The notes under the pieces: model-generated
Database searches by the model: none
What the model saw: the letters and a program-made list of their open reading frames with translations, nothing else
What the model was told of the DNA's origin: nothing
Part shown: one piece after another, positions 37,789 to 51,830 of the stretch
How the letters are laid out: each line of letters starts with the position of its first letter
How positions within the stretch are numbered: position 1 is the first letter of the stretch
Made by a program: the position numbers and the translations under genes
NCBI GenBank assembly: GCA_026168455.1
Contig: CM047427.1
Coordinates: 14,847,505 to 14,911,504, forward strand
DNA from: Theocolax elegans
Lineage: Eukaryota > Arthropoda > Insecta > Hymenoptera > Cerocephalidae
Length of the DNA: 64,000 nucleotides
Direction of reading: 5' to 3'

Positions 37789-40700
37789 ATTTTATTAAAA
37801 TTTTTGTATATCAATGTACATCATGATTATAATAAATTTATTTAATAATAAATACTTATTATACTAATATTTGTTATCGAAAATATTTACGACTAGCAAT
37901 CGAATTGTATTACAAACTATATACCAACAATTTTATTTTTTTTCCTTAAAATGATCATCTCTTTCTTGTTATCAGAGATAATAAAATTCTAAATTTAAAA
38001 CGCTTTTACGTTTCACTTTATTTTTATTGTTACTTTTAACAATGTCGTTATAGACGAAGATCATAAATTTACCCAGAAAACATTTTCTCCAAAATATGTG
38101 CACGGAAAGAAAAGCTATTTTGATTTAGCACCTCGGGTGTTGCAGCTACATGGGAGTCAGTCAAGTAAATAGAATAAAGTCGCATTTGTTTTGCAAACAC
38201 AAAAAAAAAGTATTTGTCGCTGTGACTTTCGAAAATCAGTGTAACTTCAACATTTACAACTAAAAATCTTTTCGAGTGAAAGGACTCGATCTATCTTTTG
38301 TACGATGATGAATCGTCGTTTCGTATAAATCTGTAAATTGCATAATGGCAAATAAATTATTCGAACATTTTAAGACAAAAAGAATGAACGAAAAGTGACA
38401 TTTATAAATTATTATTTTCATTTAATATGTGATAAAATTTGCGATTACTCGACTTACTTAAACGTGTATATAGTAATTAACAAGCGATAATTTTGGGTAT
38501 GGACAATAAATGTGATCATAATTTTCATAATCCGTTTATAGAATACAAACTAATAATTACAACCGTACATATAAGAAATAATTTATGTAACATTGAGTAA
38601 AATGCAGTATAATAAATACATTTACGGACATTTTCCTTTTGAAAATTTTAATCGTCCGATGATCAATAAAATTTTGTAAAAATAGTAATTTATTACATAA
38701 TTATCATCCGTGTTCGTCAATTTAATATTAAATTTAATATTAAACCTCGTAATTTGCATATTCCGACTCTAACCAACATATATATATATTTTCATTAACA
38801 ACGTCGAAGTAAAATTATACGACTATATGTAACAATGATGCGTTATATTACCAAAGAATTTTTCCAGAGAAAGTTCATTATGAGAGTCAAACAATGCTGC
38901 ATTCACACTAAACAAACTTCATAAAGGAAGGCTAGTAGCCTCGGTCTTTATAGTCATTCACGAAAAAAATCTTAAAAAATAAATGTACAAGAGGAGAAAA
39001 AAAAGCTCTGGCAAAGTTCCTTTTGCTGTTTTCGCGGATGAAAGTAACTCACTCGCATTATGTACTAACGCGTAAAAATATGAGCGACGAGAATAATAAC
39101 CAACGTGACACGTATAGATATATATACATATACGTACATACATATATATATATACAACTGAAAGATTGAAAAAACTGAAATAAAAGTACATCGTGCTGCA
39201 ATTTTAAAAGTATATAAGATGATCACTGAAGTGTGAGTGAGCTCGTTATACCACAAAATTTCGGTAAGAATCGAGTCTTTTTTTATTTTATATACCTCTT
39301 ATTCATTCGTTCGTATTTACTCTCTTCAATTTTCCTTTTCTTTGTCTATTCTTTCGCGAAACTTTCTATCTTCCCGAGTTTTTCTTTTTATTTTCCTCTT
39401 CTTATTCGGTACCGTTTTTAAACGGTCCATCTCTCTGTCCTTAATTTCTCTCATTATTCTTTCTTCGTTCTTGTCTTCCGTGCTCTTGACAATTTTTTTC
39501 TCTCTCGCTCTCCCTTTTTTTTATTGCAATTGTATTTCATCTCCTATTATCCTCGAAACGTTTGTCAGTTAGGTAAGAGTGCGTTCACCACTTTTTTCTT
39601 ACGTCTAATAATTACCTTTTGAACATTTATAGATATCTCGTATTGACATTTGAATATTAAAGAGATAACAATATATTTTATGTTATACTTATAGAGGACA
39701 GGTATTATATAAAAGTTGTCCCTGATAAAAACCTTCAAGAGTTTATCATTATTCGCGAATTTATCACCAGTTTTTTCCAAAGTTTTTTCAGAACTGGCGA
39801 TTAAATCGTCAGTGTTGCTTGAACAAGTAACGAATAATGCACGACAGTACTCGAGAATCGTTGAAAACTAAGTACGATGCGACGTCGTTATTAACGAAAA
39901 TAATAAATTAATTAAATTTATGTACACGAAACATTATATTAAAGTATAAAAGCATAATTTCATTAAATTATCGATTACGTGTATTTCGAAAATCAACATT
40001 TAATCGAGTCGATACCTGTAATTTTGCTCCAATATCCACTTAATGTGTTTTTTATTTTATATTATGTGCAGATGTAAACATATTGATCATTTTGAAAGTA
40101 TAAAAAAATATGTAGAAGTACGCATGTATTATTATTTCAATTGAATTTTCGTTTCCAATAGCTATACAATTGATAAAAAATGCCACAGTCACCGGGGGAT
40201 GCATTTCGCTTCGATCTTACGATAAACATATTTATTTTTCAAAACGTTGAGTGCACGTCCGTTACAATTTTAAGAAAATGGTAAGCTCCGTGAAGTATCT
40301 CGCAGTACTGGAAGATTTATGAATGGTATTTTACATTTGCATAAGCCAGTTGTTAGATCATTTTTAAAGAAATCATATTTGCACACTTTTCTGTTTTATA
40401 CTTCTCAAATTAAAAATTATATAAGGATACGATCTCTCATACATAATACACATACACACACACACTCTTGATATTGCGAGGAAAACAACCTCTAATAAGA
40501 AATCCCTTGGAGATTAGTTTCATCATCATAAAAGTCCATTTCTTATTCTAGGTAATTTAGAAGTGCTATATTTTACTGTTAGAATTAAATGTGATTTACT
40601 GTACCATTTTATATTACGATGTAATTTATTGAATCTCGCTTTGGATTAAAATCTTTATAGGTGAACGTTATGTTCGGATAGGATACAAACATTAAAATTA

Positions 40701-42224
40701 TTAATTCGTTTTTTTTAATACATAACTTGTTTGTCATTTACTATAGATGTTGCATTAAACAATGCAAGGAAAAGAGAATTCATGCGTGTATATTCCATTT
40801 ACCCAAATTTTTGTACTGCATTATCTCAAGAGCAGCTGTTTTATTTTAATCATTTTATCAGCCGCAACGGTGCGCTATAAACAATATTTAACAAACGCGT
40901 GTGTACATTTCGAAGTTACTACACCTGAATTTTTTAGATAAATTTATCATACTATTCATTAATGCGTCATTCGTTTGAATTACACATAATCAAAAATTTT
41001 ACATTATTTATTTTTTTTTTGGTTCGTCTTTTTTACATTCATTGATATCATAAAATTGTCAGAATTGAATCGAAGATATTTGTTCCCGTGAATATCTCGA
41101 CAATGGCGAAAGGTGTTGAAAAACGAACAAAATTGTGGGACAGTGACATATTGTAGAGTACGCGTGCGTTTAGAATTCTCAATCATATACACTTGGCTGC
41201 ATTTAAGTTACTTCAAATGTCAGTAACATTTTGTTTTGTTGCTGCTGTTGCTATTTCTTTTTTACCTTTTTTCTCTCGTATACAGCCTTTTACATTTTAT
41301 TACTACATTGTGCACGGGTATAAATAAATTAACAAATATCATTTTTCAGCTTACAATCACATAGTTTGTACAATGTATTTTCCTGTCAGCGGCCACTGAA
41401 TGCATGGGTAAAAGGTAAATAAACTTTTATACCGGTGAATGGGAATGTACACAAAATTAATAAAACATATATGCCTATATTTATTCTTCATATTATAAGA
41501 ATAGATAACAATAAAAAAAATATATAAAACAATTACATTTCAATAACATACTAATGAAAGCATCGAATTGAGTGAAAAATAATGTTATGCAATTTTGTGT
41601 ACGAGATATGTAAAAATATTTAATAATTATGTATTAACGATTTTTTATAAATTCAATCAACTTCCAGATATGTACCCTTTGGTGTAATGAAATGGCTATA
41701 ATAAAATTAAAATATATAAAAAACTTGACCGAAAGATTTTGAGAAAAAAAAAACAATTTTTCTGATCAAATAGGCACTATTAGCAAACAAAATATTGTAT
41801 TAAATTTATTCGTTTAAAAATCTACAAAAACTCAGGTATATTATTAAAAGCAAGTACAAGAGCCGAATTAAAAGTATGTCCAAACGAACGACCTATGTGT
41901 AACAAAATTTTAAAGGAATGGTTAATTTCTCTTTCACTCGAATAAAAGAATATATAATAGCGATAATAAGCAATACGAATAAAATAATAATTTTTCAGAA
42001 GCACTAAAATTTATATAAAATCACTAAATACGCATTTTCTTGCTCGCATTAAACGTATTCTTTGTACACCCAGAGATAATTAAAGAAACTTCTATGTCAG
42101 GATATGCATTAAAGTTCGTGCATAAATTTCATCCTGAATGAGAAGCAATCCGAGTGATATTAAAACCGTATGAATCTTGAAATAAACAGGTTAAAAAAAA
42201 GTAGAAATAATGTTGAATAGGAGA

Positions 42225-42650
42225 ATTAAGTTGGCGCGTAGCTGTGTAACAAGTAGGTACCTACGTTGGACTAGTTTACGGGCCTATCTCTGGAATAGAC
42301 AGTTGACTCATAAGGTGAGTTTTGAACATCAATAATGAAGCAAAGTACGTAGATTCACCGGGAACTCGAGGCGGAGTCAGCCTAGTCACTTCCTGTAGCA
42401 CGGTTGACGCGCTCATCCCTCTTAACGCAACGTACACGTATCTCAACCTAGGAGTTCTCTAATCGTCGCAGCTGAGTCCGTAATTCGTTGGACGCATCAA
42501 GATGCGCTACGAGTAATCCAGAGGCGCGGTATTGCTAATGCACTCACCAGCCCGTTTCAGCAAAATCTTGGTAAATCCCAGATACACCGAGCATCTGCGT
42601 ACATCCACACGCACACGCACACGCACACACATATACAGGTAATTATGTAT
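42225..42650. other. GC-richer island with consensus splice donors on both strands
   Basis: This patch departs from its AT-rich flanks. On the plus strand CATAAG|GTGAGT lies at 42314/42315, and on the minus strand CTG|GTGAGTG has its intron starting at about 42547 and running left. CpG, ETS-like CTTCCTG and E-box CAGCTG words occur between them. A (CGCACA)n run is at 42605-42630. No long frame runs through it. It may contain one or two non-coding first exons on opposite strands, or an enhancer; I cannot tell which. Confidence 0.3.
42605..42630. repeat. (ACGCAC)n / (AC)n microsatellite
   Basis: Alternating ACGCAC and ACACAC units. Confidence 0.85.
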
Positions 42651-45600
42651 ATTACACGTCGCTCGGTTGTATTAATCATTAATAAGGAATTTCGATCGCT
42701 ACAGTGATTAACTTTGTACTTCAAAACCTATTCTCCTTTCACGTATAATGCCTTACGTGTTCATTGTGATTCTACATGCGTTATTTTAAATTTACATACG
42801 CTATCTTACAAACGTTAAATTTAAATTAGTCACATACAAACTAATAGAATTGCTCCACAATTAGAATTAATTTGTACAAACATTAAATATTCGTTGAAAT
42901 ATACCGATACGTAAATAAAAACTGATACGTTAATAAAAAATAAAAAATAAATTAAAATGAAAATTGTAATAAATACTAAGTTTTAGCGCGATATTCAATC
43001 TGCTTTCGAAAACTGGAAATAGATGGTTGCGAGTGTGAAATAGGAGCAAGTTCTGTAGAAGCGCTCCGCCACCTTAGACTTGAAAAGAGTTTTTGCCCAA
43101 TCCTGCGCGCTCGAATGGAACTATACGTCATTTTCCTTAAAATTACAAAAAATATATACAATCTTCTAGTAATTAAGCATCTTCAATGACTGAACTTAAA
43201 AATAACAGTTAAATGGAGGTAAAAGTCGAATTTAGATTTTTAATTTTCCTTTTAAGTCAACTAATGAATATATTTACACACTCTAGAAATTTACATTTGT
43301 AAGAAGAAAATTGTACGATGAAATAAATTATATTTAGCTTACACAGAGCTTATTTACAAACTGAGTATTATATTATATTATATTATATTTTTATTTTATT
43401 ATTTTTAATAATTTCAATTGGACAATATTCTACATTATGTGTTATTAAAATTAAAAATATTATAATTTACATTACAATCGTCATTGTTTAATACACCATA
43501 TTGTTTCATAAATCTTATTTATAAAAATTACATTTTGTAATAATAATTACAATATTCCTCATCACATCTATATCTATAATTCAAGTAATTTATTATTCAA
43601 TTTTCAGATTGATATATTCTTTTGCGTAAATAATTTTACCCTGCAATCACCTCATTCGTTCTCTTGCATTGTAAACACACTTGAATATATTTATTTCAAA
43701 CATTGACTCACGTTTTTGAAGCGAAGAGAGCATCCAATGCGGATTATATTATAAAACATATTTATTTTTCCAATTTGCACACGCAATTTCTTTAACTTGT
43801 ATAGTATTTCATTTATGCTCCAGTTCGCTTGTTCAATTTAGACAAATAGTTTTAACTTACAAATCATTAGCGAAACTAGTTTTTAACGTAAAAAAAATTG
43901 CACAGCGACGTTTTACACCTGACGTTTATTTATGAGGATTTTCTTACATAGCATCATTTTTGTCGCCGTTGAAGATGCCAAGAAGATTACTGAACCGTTA
44001 ACCGTACTTGAATCTTCTAAAAAAATGTTACCCAGTAATTATAAATATGTACACTTACACATCCACACACAAGATGAACGAGAACTTTACGTTGATAACG
44101 GTCTTTTTTAAACATTTCTTTTAAATGTAAAAGTGTTGCATAAAATGCAAATAAATCGCGTACGATTGATTTATACGTATCAATCGTAAATTTAAAAAAA
44201 AAAGAACGTGTCAACAATTTACACCTTTTTTTCCATATATTGTCCTTGACACCAAACGCTCACCCATAACTTTTAAATTCAATTTCAATTCGGACATTGC
44301 AATCGAGCCGATCTTTTCGCCACGCGCATAGAAAATCGATGCAAGTTGCTTCACTTGATACATGGAGATATTTTTAAAACGGCCGGTTATGCGGGTGCCG
44401 CTGCTGCGTCTCCGTTCGAAAAATTCAGGTTTATATACGCGGTATATAATTAACCTTCTTTGATGGAAATTAACCCATTTTGCTTAAAAGGCTTTTTTTT
44501 ATTTTATTTTTGTAAATTAACGCACTTTATTGCAAAATTTTATATTCATTCAATTGAAACGTAATTTTTAAACGTAACTTTTCTCCAAAAATATTCATTA
44601 AAAAAGCGTGTTTTGCAAATTGAAAAAAAGCCTTTGTAACAAATACTTTACAAAACGTATTTTTTTCAATTATAAATTATCGATTAACTCGGAATTAATT
44701 AAAATTAATTTATTTTGATTGCACGCCAATGTATATACTCAAGTTCATTTGAGATCGCCTTTATAAATAATAATATAATAATTTAATACACGAAAAAAAA
44801 ATTAATTAATTACGAAAATTCTAATTATGAAAATTATTCAAATTTGATACTCTTGTTCTCTTATTGTTTTAATTAAAGTCAAAGTATCGGTATCTACATC
44901 CTTTGTTCCAATAACTATAGGCGTCGTCGATAATTAATGACCTACTTTTATAATGAATAGCATTTACCAAACAAACTAGAAAAATATATGTGTATATACA
45001 CACCTGTATATGAATTAACAGAAATGCTGAATAAGAGAGCGTTTTGTTAATGAAAAACAATAAGCTGGTAAAAATATATACGTTTATCGTTAACAGCGTT
45101 AATGTTCTTATCACAGTACGATATGCAGTGAATCGTGAATACAATAAAAAAAAAGAGAGGCGATAAAATAAATCATTTTTTAAATTGAGTATACCAATTT
45201 AATTTAGTATTCGGAGTGTCATACGTGTGAGATCGATAAATTATTAAAGAAGCTATAGAAGTGTCTAACTTCGAAATTTCTGAAATTTGTGGACTTTATA
45301 TGACACCATTTTCTTTTTGGCAGCAGCAGCGCATTACCTTATGCTAATGGGTAACCCTTGGTTAAAATTTAGAATAAATAATATATTATAATTAATCCGC
45401 TTAAAAGGAACAAATTACAAATATATATTTCGATAAAAACAATTAATTTGCAAAATTGTTGCCAAAATTTAAAACATTATGTAAAAACCAGTTAAATAAT
45501 TTTTTAAATTATCGTTTTAAATATTTTTTGTAACTTTGTTCCACTTAAGTGGATTACATTTGTTTATTACTTTTAAAATTTCAGTATATTCGATAAAGTG

Positions 45601-46080
45601 GTTCCTAAAATAACCTGTGGTAAAGTGCAGCGTGTTAACGAATTATGGTACGAAGTGTCATAATTGATGAGAAAAAAGTCATGTTGAAAATTAGCTAACA
45701 CATTTTGAATAAAAATTATAAACTAATTCAATTATAAGAATTCACGTTAAGTTGCATATTGTCATTCTAACCCATACATGTGCCCTTATTAAATAAAGTA
45801 AAATACCTTAGTCGATTGATAAATATTGTAATTATTACAATATTAAGGAACAACAATATACAAAATACATATAGTAATTAGCGAAAGAGTCGTGTAAATA
45901 ATTATTATCATATCTACGTAAATTAACCTGATTATGAGATGATGAGAATGACGTTTGAGCTCTCTAACCAAATTGAAACGATGTAACTATGTGAAACGAA
46001 ATATATATTCGAATAAATAGTTAACCAATCGAATAACAAAAGTTGAGCACGACAATTGAACTAACTCTAACATTCTCGAG
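42651..46080. other. AT-rich non-coding stretch
   Basis: No gene recognised. A (TATTA)n pentanucleotide run is at about 43366-43390. A short GC-richer patch at 44290-44440 has no clear exon. Confidence 0.5.
43366..43390. repeat. (ATATT)n pentanucleotide repeat
   Basis: About five tandem units of TATTA/ATATT. Confidence 0.9.
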
Positions 46081-47090
46081 TTTCCTTGATAAAGCATCCC
46101 CCACGGCAGTCTCTCTTGCTCTCTATCTCTATATATATAACACATCATTCAGAAGTCAGGGTGGCAGACAATGAATTTCAACCCGCAGCTAAACCCGTAA
46201 AACTTGTGAAATTAAGTCGACAATATCGAATAAGAAAAGAATAGTTCCTCACTCCCTCCGTCTCACCGTCTCTAGTGCTCTACATCTTCTCACTTTCGTT
46301 AGTAACATTCTCGCTTCTCCGCAAGTTCTCGAGCAACGCTCCTATAGTAATTACGTATAAATAGCGCGAAGGAAACTCCTTGTCGCCGCCGCGCATGGAA
46401 TACCTGAAGAATGGCGATCGAGTAAATTCCTCGTGTGTACGTACATACACGTGCACTTATGCACCCCTCGAGTATCGTCAACGATATGAGCTACCGGTGA
46501 AATAGCAACCGCCAAGAATCCGATGTATACGCTACATATCGTATTGTTCGCAGCTCGTATATATACGCACACACGCGCGCACTGGCCATACACGTACCTT
46601 AATGAACGAGTGTTAAGCAGTAACCGGATGACTTATAATTTGCGATTAGCTTTATGATTGATTAGCTCGTTGCGTGCGATAATTAATTGCCATCCACACA
46701 ACACTTACGCACACACACACACACACACACGTACACACGTACACACCTCGACTTTCCTCGCTAAATTATGTAATCTACGTAAGAGAGCTTGAACCCTGAT
46801 TAAGCTGTACTTGGCCTGACTCTTGCTTCTTTTTTTCTCCGCTTTGCCTATTGTGGGTAGATTTAATGAGATCGATCGAATTCTACAAGTTTCATACATC
46901 TTTCAGGAATTCACACGACGTGTCTCGGAGAATTCGCGTGTACTACAGAAGACTTATGTACTTTTAGAAATGGAAGAATCTTTATATCAATACATTCCAA
47001 CGGGTGTACGTGAAAATCGTGTAGATAACCACTGCGTTTTATACATACATCAATCCGCTCGAGCTGCCCAAATCTATTTATAATATACCT
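46081..47090. other. GC-richer island, possible promoter or exons, no gene assigned
   Basis: The patch has CT-rich sequence, CpG words and an AC microsatellite. An ATG at 46395 in a CGCGCATGG context opens a 36-codon frame starting MEYLKNGDRVNSSCVRTYTC and ending at TAG 46503-46505. A second frame (to about 47080) reads TRRVSENSRVLQKTYVLLEM after a TTTCAG acceptor-like site at about 46908. Neither matches anything I know, and both may be chance frames in a regulatory region. Confidence 0.25.
46710..46746. repeat. (CA)n microsatellite with GTACACAC units
   Basis: CA run followed by two GTACACAC units. Confidence 0.9.
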
Positions 47091-50000
47091 TGGTCATTGT
47101 AATCGTTCCCGTATAACTTTCAATTTTATATATACATATATGAGTGACGTTACGTACACGAACTATACGGTTATTACGTGTCATCGTAAAAAAATTGTAA
47201 TAATTAATATTGAGTTATAGGTTAATTCCCAGAAATATTGATGATGCACGTAATTACCGAGCATCGGAAATCGATGATTTATATATTACTGCGGTGTGAA
47301 ATATATATAATCTTAGAAAAGTTTTGTTTGTATCAGCGCAAAATGTGTTGAGCGTCGGTACTCTGCATAACGTCGAATATTATTAAAACTTTTGTAAAAT
47401 TAAATTGATTATACTATAAAACACAATGTGTTTAATATAAACGTCAGTTGAAATTTCGTCTAACTTTTTGCCAAAGCGTTTTATATTAAATTAAGTTAAT
47501 CTTTCGAAAATGTGTAATCAAATTGTTTTGTTTCACGCGAGGTTTATTCTCTCTACATATTCTATATCGAGTTATAGAGTAGCATTAATTTTCTGTAACT
47601 TACTTCGTAATTTGTTTAACGTTATAGTTTACTACAAATTTTCCATCTGGTTGTTTTATTATTATATTAATTACTCGAAACATTTACAAGTCAATCTCGA
47701 AATTGAATTTCAACATAATGCATACTAATCTACCGGATAATTAAATTGTATTTATCTTTTATTAAACTATATGTTTTGTACAATATTTTGATGTAAATTG
47801 GGTTATAGATAAATGTGGATATTTACATTAAAAAATTATATCATCGTTTTCTACACTGAGAGATAGAAATATTTGTATTAAAGAATTGATGAATTCATTA
47901 AGCATCATTAAATAATAATTATTATTTCTTAAGATACATTCATTTGCTTGTATTTAATCCATCGATTTATAATAGTTTAGAAATATTAATCTTAAGAACT
48001 CTGTGAAAAAAATTGGGTATGTCATTAAACAATATTTTGTGGTAATGCACCTTTAAAACCAGAAATTATATTTAAAATATTGAATTACAAATATTAATAA
48101 ATTTCTATAATTTTTATATCTATACATTTTAAGGAAAAGGCATTTCCAAATACAATTTTAATAAACAACAGTTGGTCGACGATTTTAAATCAAAAAGTCG
48201 GTTTGAACTGCAAATAAAAAAAATATTAACAAGTTTATAGATTTAACAAGCTGAAAAAATTCACGTGTATTATTTAAAGCATACAATGCCTGAATAGAAA
48301 AAATTTCTCCAAAAAAATAATTTCGATCATTTATACAATAGAAAAAGGTACAACACGTACTTTCTTAAAAAATAAATATTAATATATGAAATTATATTAA
48401 TTACTTGGAAATTAATATAAATGTAATTTTGCAACGTTTTTTAAACTCATTTCTTTAAACTTCTATAGAAAAATCATTAAAAAAGAAAAGGTACAATTTT
48501 CTCGACATTGTGTTTCGGGAAATAGAAATTAATGGCTAAGTTTAATTTACGGATCTGTTGTTTATTTAATTAAAACTATCAAGCAATGTAAATTTTTTTT
48601 TCTCGATAAATGATACTGTCACTCTTACCCGTTTTTTAACTAAAATCGTGAAATAATGTGAAACCTAGTGTACATTTATTAACCTTTGGTAATATCGACA
48701 AAATTTAGCCTATTGCGCAATTGTTTAAGTAAGCATAAATCTGTTATAAAATTGAAACATCGATTAACCTCATTAAATTGATTAGCTATATTATATTTTA
48801 TTTAAAATCTTAATGTATATAGCTTAATATGTTAATGCTCTATATAATATTGTGATTTAGCTATAATGAAACGTTCGCGAACTCAATTTTATATCGGTTC
48901 GTTTATACTACCGCACAGTATTATGTATTTCCATCAACATTAAATATATATAACAAAATTATCGATTTTTCTTCGTAAAATAAAAATACACGTTCGTCGC
49001 GCAAAAAAAGCGTACTTGGTTTTTCTAAATATAGATAAATTTCTTTAGATTATTTTGAAACATCATCAATAAATAATTTTCATTGCAAATACAAACTATA
49101 TACGCGCGGGGGATCTTTAACTATATGTGTAGGTATAAAAATAACTACATAAAACGAAATTGATATTACAATTTAACGTATTCGGTTTATTTGTGTAACT
49201 AGAATGTATAGATATTATACCTCGTAAGTTAAATTTGAATGCCATACACGATACTATATGACAGTGCTATAGATAACGTGTATATACACAGTTTTTTTTT
49301 TATGAATAAAAAAACTAAAGAGACAAAATAATCAATGCATTACGCAAACATTTATAATTCTTACACATCGAGAAAAATTATATAGTAATAATTAATATAT
49401 GACAAAGCAAATTTTACATTTTTCAATGATAAATTAATTTAGAAAACAGTACAATTTAAAATACATGGTGCTAATTTTAAAATATTATTTTTCACTACTT
49501 TTTAATTTTTACATTTACAAATGTAGCATTTATTATTCCTATTTAAACATTTTATTATATTGTTATAATTAATTACTCTTGAAGGTTCTTTGTTTTGATT
49601 TTTTAACGTGTAAGTAAACAATAATTGTATGAAACATCAAAATTAAAGTCAGTTGTTATTAACGGGAGAATCTAAATATAAGCCGCATATACAGCTTAAT
49701 GGCCGTATTTAGAACTATTTCAATTTTTAAAATTAATTAAATTTAGTGTGGATTTAATACATTTAGCATAATAATATAATACTTATAGTATACATAATAT
49801 TAAACATACTTATAAATAATTAGTAATAAAGAATTGAACGAACAAATACTAATTTTATTTGATTGAAACTTTACACAAAATTACAGTTTTTTTAGTAAAT
49901 TTTACTATCTTTCTTAGTAATAATATCAATGTTAAGTTTAACATATATAGCTATTATCTAAAAATGAGAAGAAAGCTGAAATCAACCATTATTATTTGAA

Positions 50001-51540
50001 CTTTGGTTTGCTGAATAGCTTAAACTACTAAAAAGTTATTTTTAGTTGAAATATATAGTTACGTTAATTTTTATAGAATCTATTACATTGATTTTTCATC
50101 TTGTTTCTCTGACAATTTTTTGATGCCACGTATTTTTTGAAAAGTTTGAATTATTTAAACATACAGTTAATTTAATAGAACTAGATTTATTGCAAATGGC
50201 GTAAAGTCTCTTTTCCCTTAGATTTTTTAAACTTGTCGAATATCTTTATCCCTAGAGTCGATGAAACTAATTACCTTTAAACACGGGTCTTCTTATTTGG
50301 ACAAACGAATTATATTTCTCCACAGTTTAAATATATTCGTTTGCCAAAAGCCGTATCTTCTCCTTGTAAGTAAAAATTCACAGCATACATGTAAAAATAC
50401 TTATTTCATTTATATAGAGTAATATCTAAAAATAGTAGTAAAGATTGTCAACGGGCAAATTTGTTATTAAAGATCGTGTACAATTAAAAATAAAATTTAC
50501 TACTATTTTTCTTAGTGTAGTAGGACATTGGTTAATATAGTTTATCTAAATTTGTTTTTACCTTGTATTCATTATGGAATATTAAAAATAATTTTTTTTT
50601 ATTTTTCTAACGTTACATTGTAGGTATTTAATAGTGATTATTTAATGGTTGAATTATTAAGTATTAAAAAATATTTATTATTCCTACAAATTATAAAATT
50701 TCCTGGTAACAGAGATAAAAAAAAGTATTTTTTCTTTTTCAATTTATGTGCATCAAATATGCAAGATTGAAGTATGATCCTTGCTTCTTAAAAAAAAAAG
50801 AAGAGCGTCAAGTACTTTAGGAACTTTTAAAAATAATTTAATTTTTAAAGATGGATATTCAAATATGAATCAAAGTGTTTGAAAAAATATATAACGCTTC
50901 GTAACTTCTTAAATGGAAATTTTTTATATATTCGTACATATAATTTACTCATTCAGATATAAACGTACACGTACATATATATACGTATATAAGACTTTTC
51001 CGTACAATAATTTTTCTAAATCTTACGCATTCATGATTTTGCAAGTTTATTCAAGAATAAAATGCACCTTGACTGATTTAAATCCGACTACATGTGCACT
51101 TTTCAAATCCAATGGCACTGAAGTGAAATAAAGGATTTAGAGGAATTCGTTTAATATTTAAACTGCGTTAAATGTATAACCGCGTTAATAAAAAAAATCG
51201 AGCAATACAGAAGAACGATTAATTTTTCTATAAAAAAAAAAGTTTCAAAAGCAGGTATAAACGATATACTATGTTTTTACTCGAATTTATGGACAAAATT
51301 TAGGCTACTTCTATTGTCAGTTTAAAATAAAGCCGGATATATATACATACACATCCCAAGCCTTTCGTTTATTTATGGCATCAAGTAATTCCATTTAATA
51401 ATGCGTCTTTTTCATAGTTGTTTGTAAACGCAATAATGTTATACGCCCCAATAAAATATTTCGTCATAACTATTCGGCGCTTTGAAACTAGAATTTAATA
51501 GCCGCTTTATGATTATTATGCCAGATAGGTTTTTTATGGC
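47091..51540. other. AT-rich non-coding stretch
   Basis: 4.4 kb without a recognisable exon; among the most AT-rich parts of the window. It includes the hairpin at 50428-50510. Confidence 0.5.
50428..50510. ncRNA. 83-base hairpin with a perfect 15 bp stem, function unknown
   Basis: AAAAATAGTAGTAAA (50428-50442) is exactly complementary to TTTACTACTATTTTT (50496-50510), spacer 53 bases. A short inner GATTGT/ACAATT pairing is possible. The size would suit a pre-miRNA, but the stem is shorter than the usual 22 or more bases and it matches no known microRNA I recall. Confidence 0.2.
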
Positions 51541-51544
51541 ACTT

Positions 51545-51577
51545 GCGTGTGTGTGTATGTGTATATATATATATATA
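51545..51577. repeat. (GT)n-(TA)n microsatellite
   Basis: GTGTGTGT passing into TATATATA. Confidence 0.9.
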
Positions 51578-51699
51578 AGTATACATCGCACTACCATCCG
51601 GATGCATTTATATATCGCGCAGCTTTTCCCTTAATTTTTATTGCGAATCATTGTTTCTACTCCGGTAGATTAGCCTCGTCGCGCGCATATACATATTCA

Positions 51700-51727
51700 T
51701 ATATATATATATGTATATATATATATA
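51700..51727. repeat. (TA)n microsatellite
   Basis: TA run interrupted by one ATG TATAT step. Confidence 0.9.
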
Positions 51728-51830
51728 GGACACTTTTTGCGTCTCCACATTGCTGAGTAATGAGTTCGAGGCGTCTCTGATAATGCCATTTTCCTTTTTA
51801 GAGCCGTCTCGAAGGAGGAGAGGAGCAAAA

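Larger units (their letters stand above)
36150..42220. other. AT-rich non-coding stretch
   Basis: Six kilobases without a recognisable exon. It contains a hairpin at 37294-37356, an inverted-repeat unit at 37678-37788 and a CA run near 40446-40466. The 39237-39572 frames are serine/phenylalanine-rich translations of a pyrimidine tract. Confidence 0.5.

Noticed and set aside
39237..39572. 111-codon serine/phenylalanine/leucine-rich ORF
   Set aside because: Translation of a long pyrimidine-rich tract, open in more than one frame, without splice signals or a recognisable motif.
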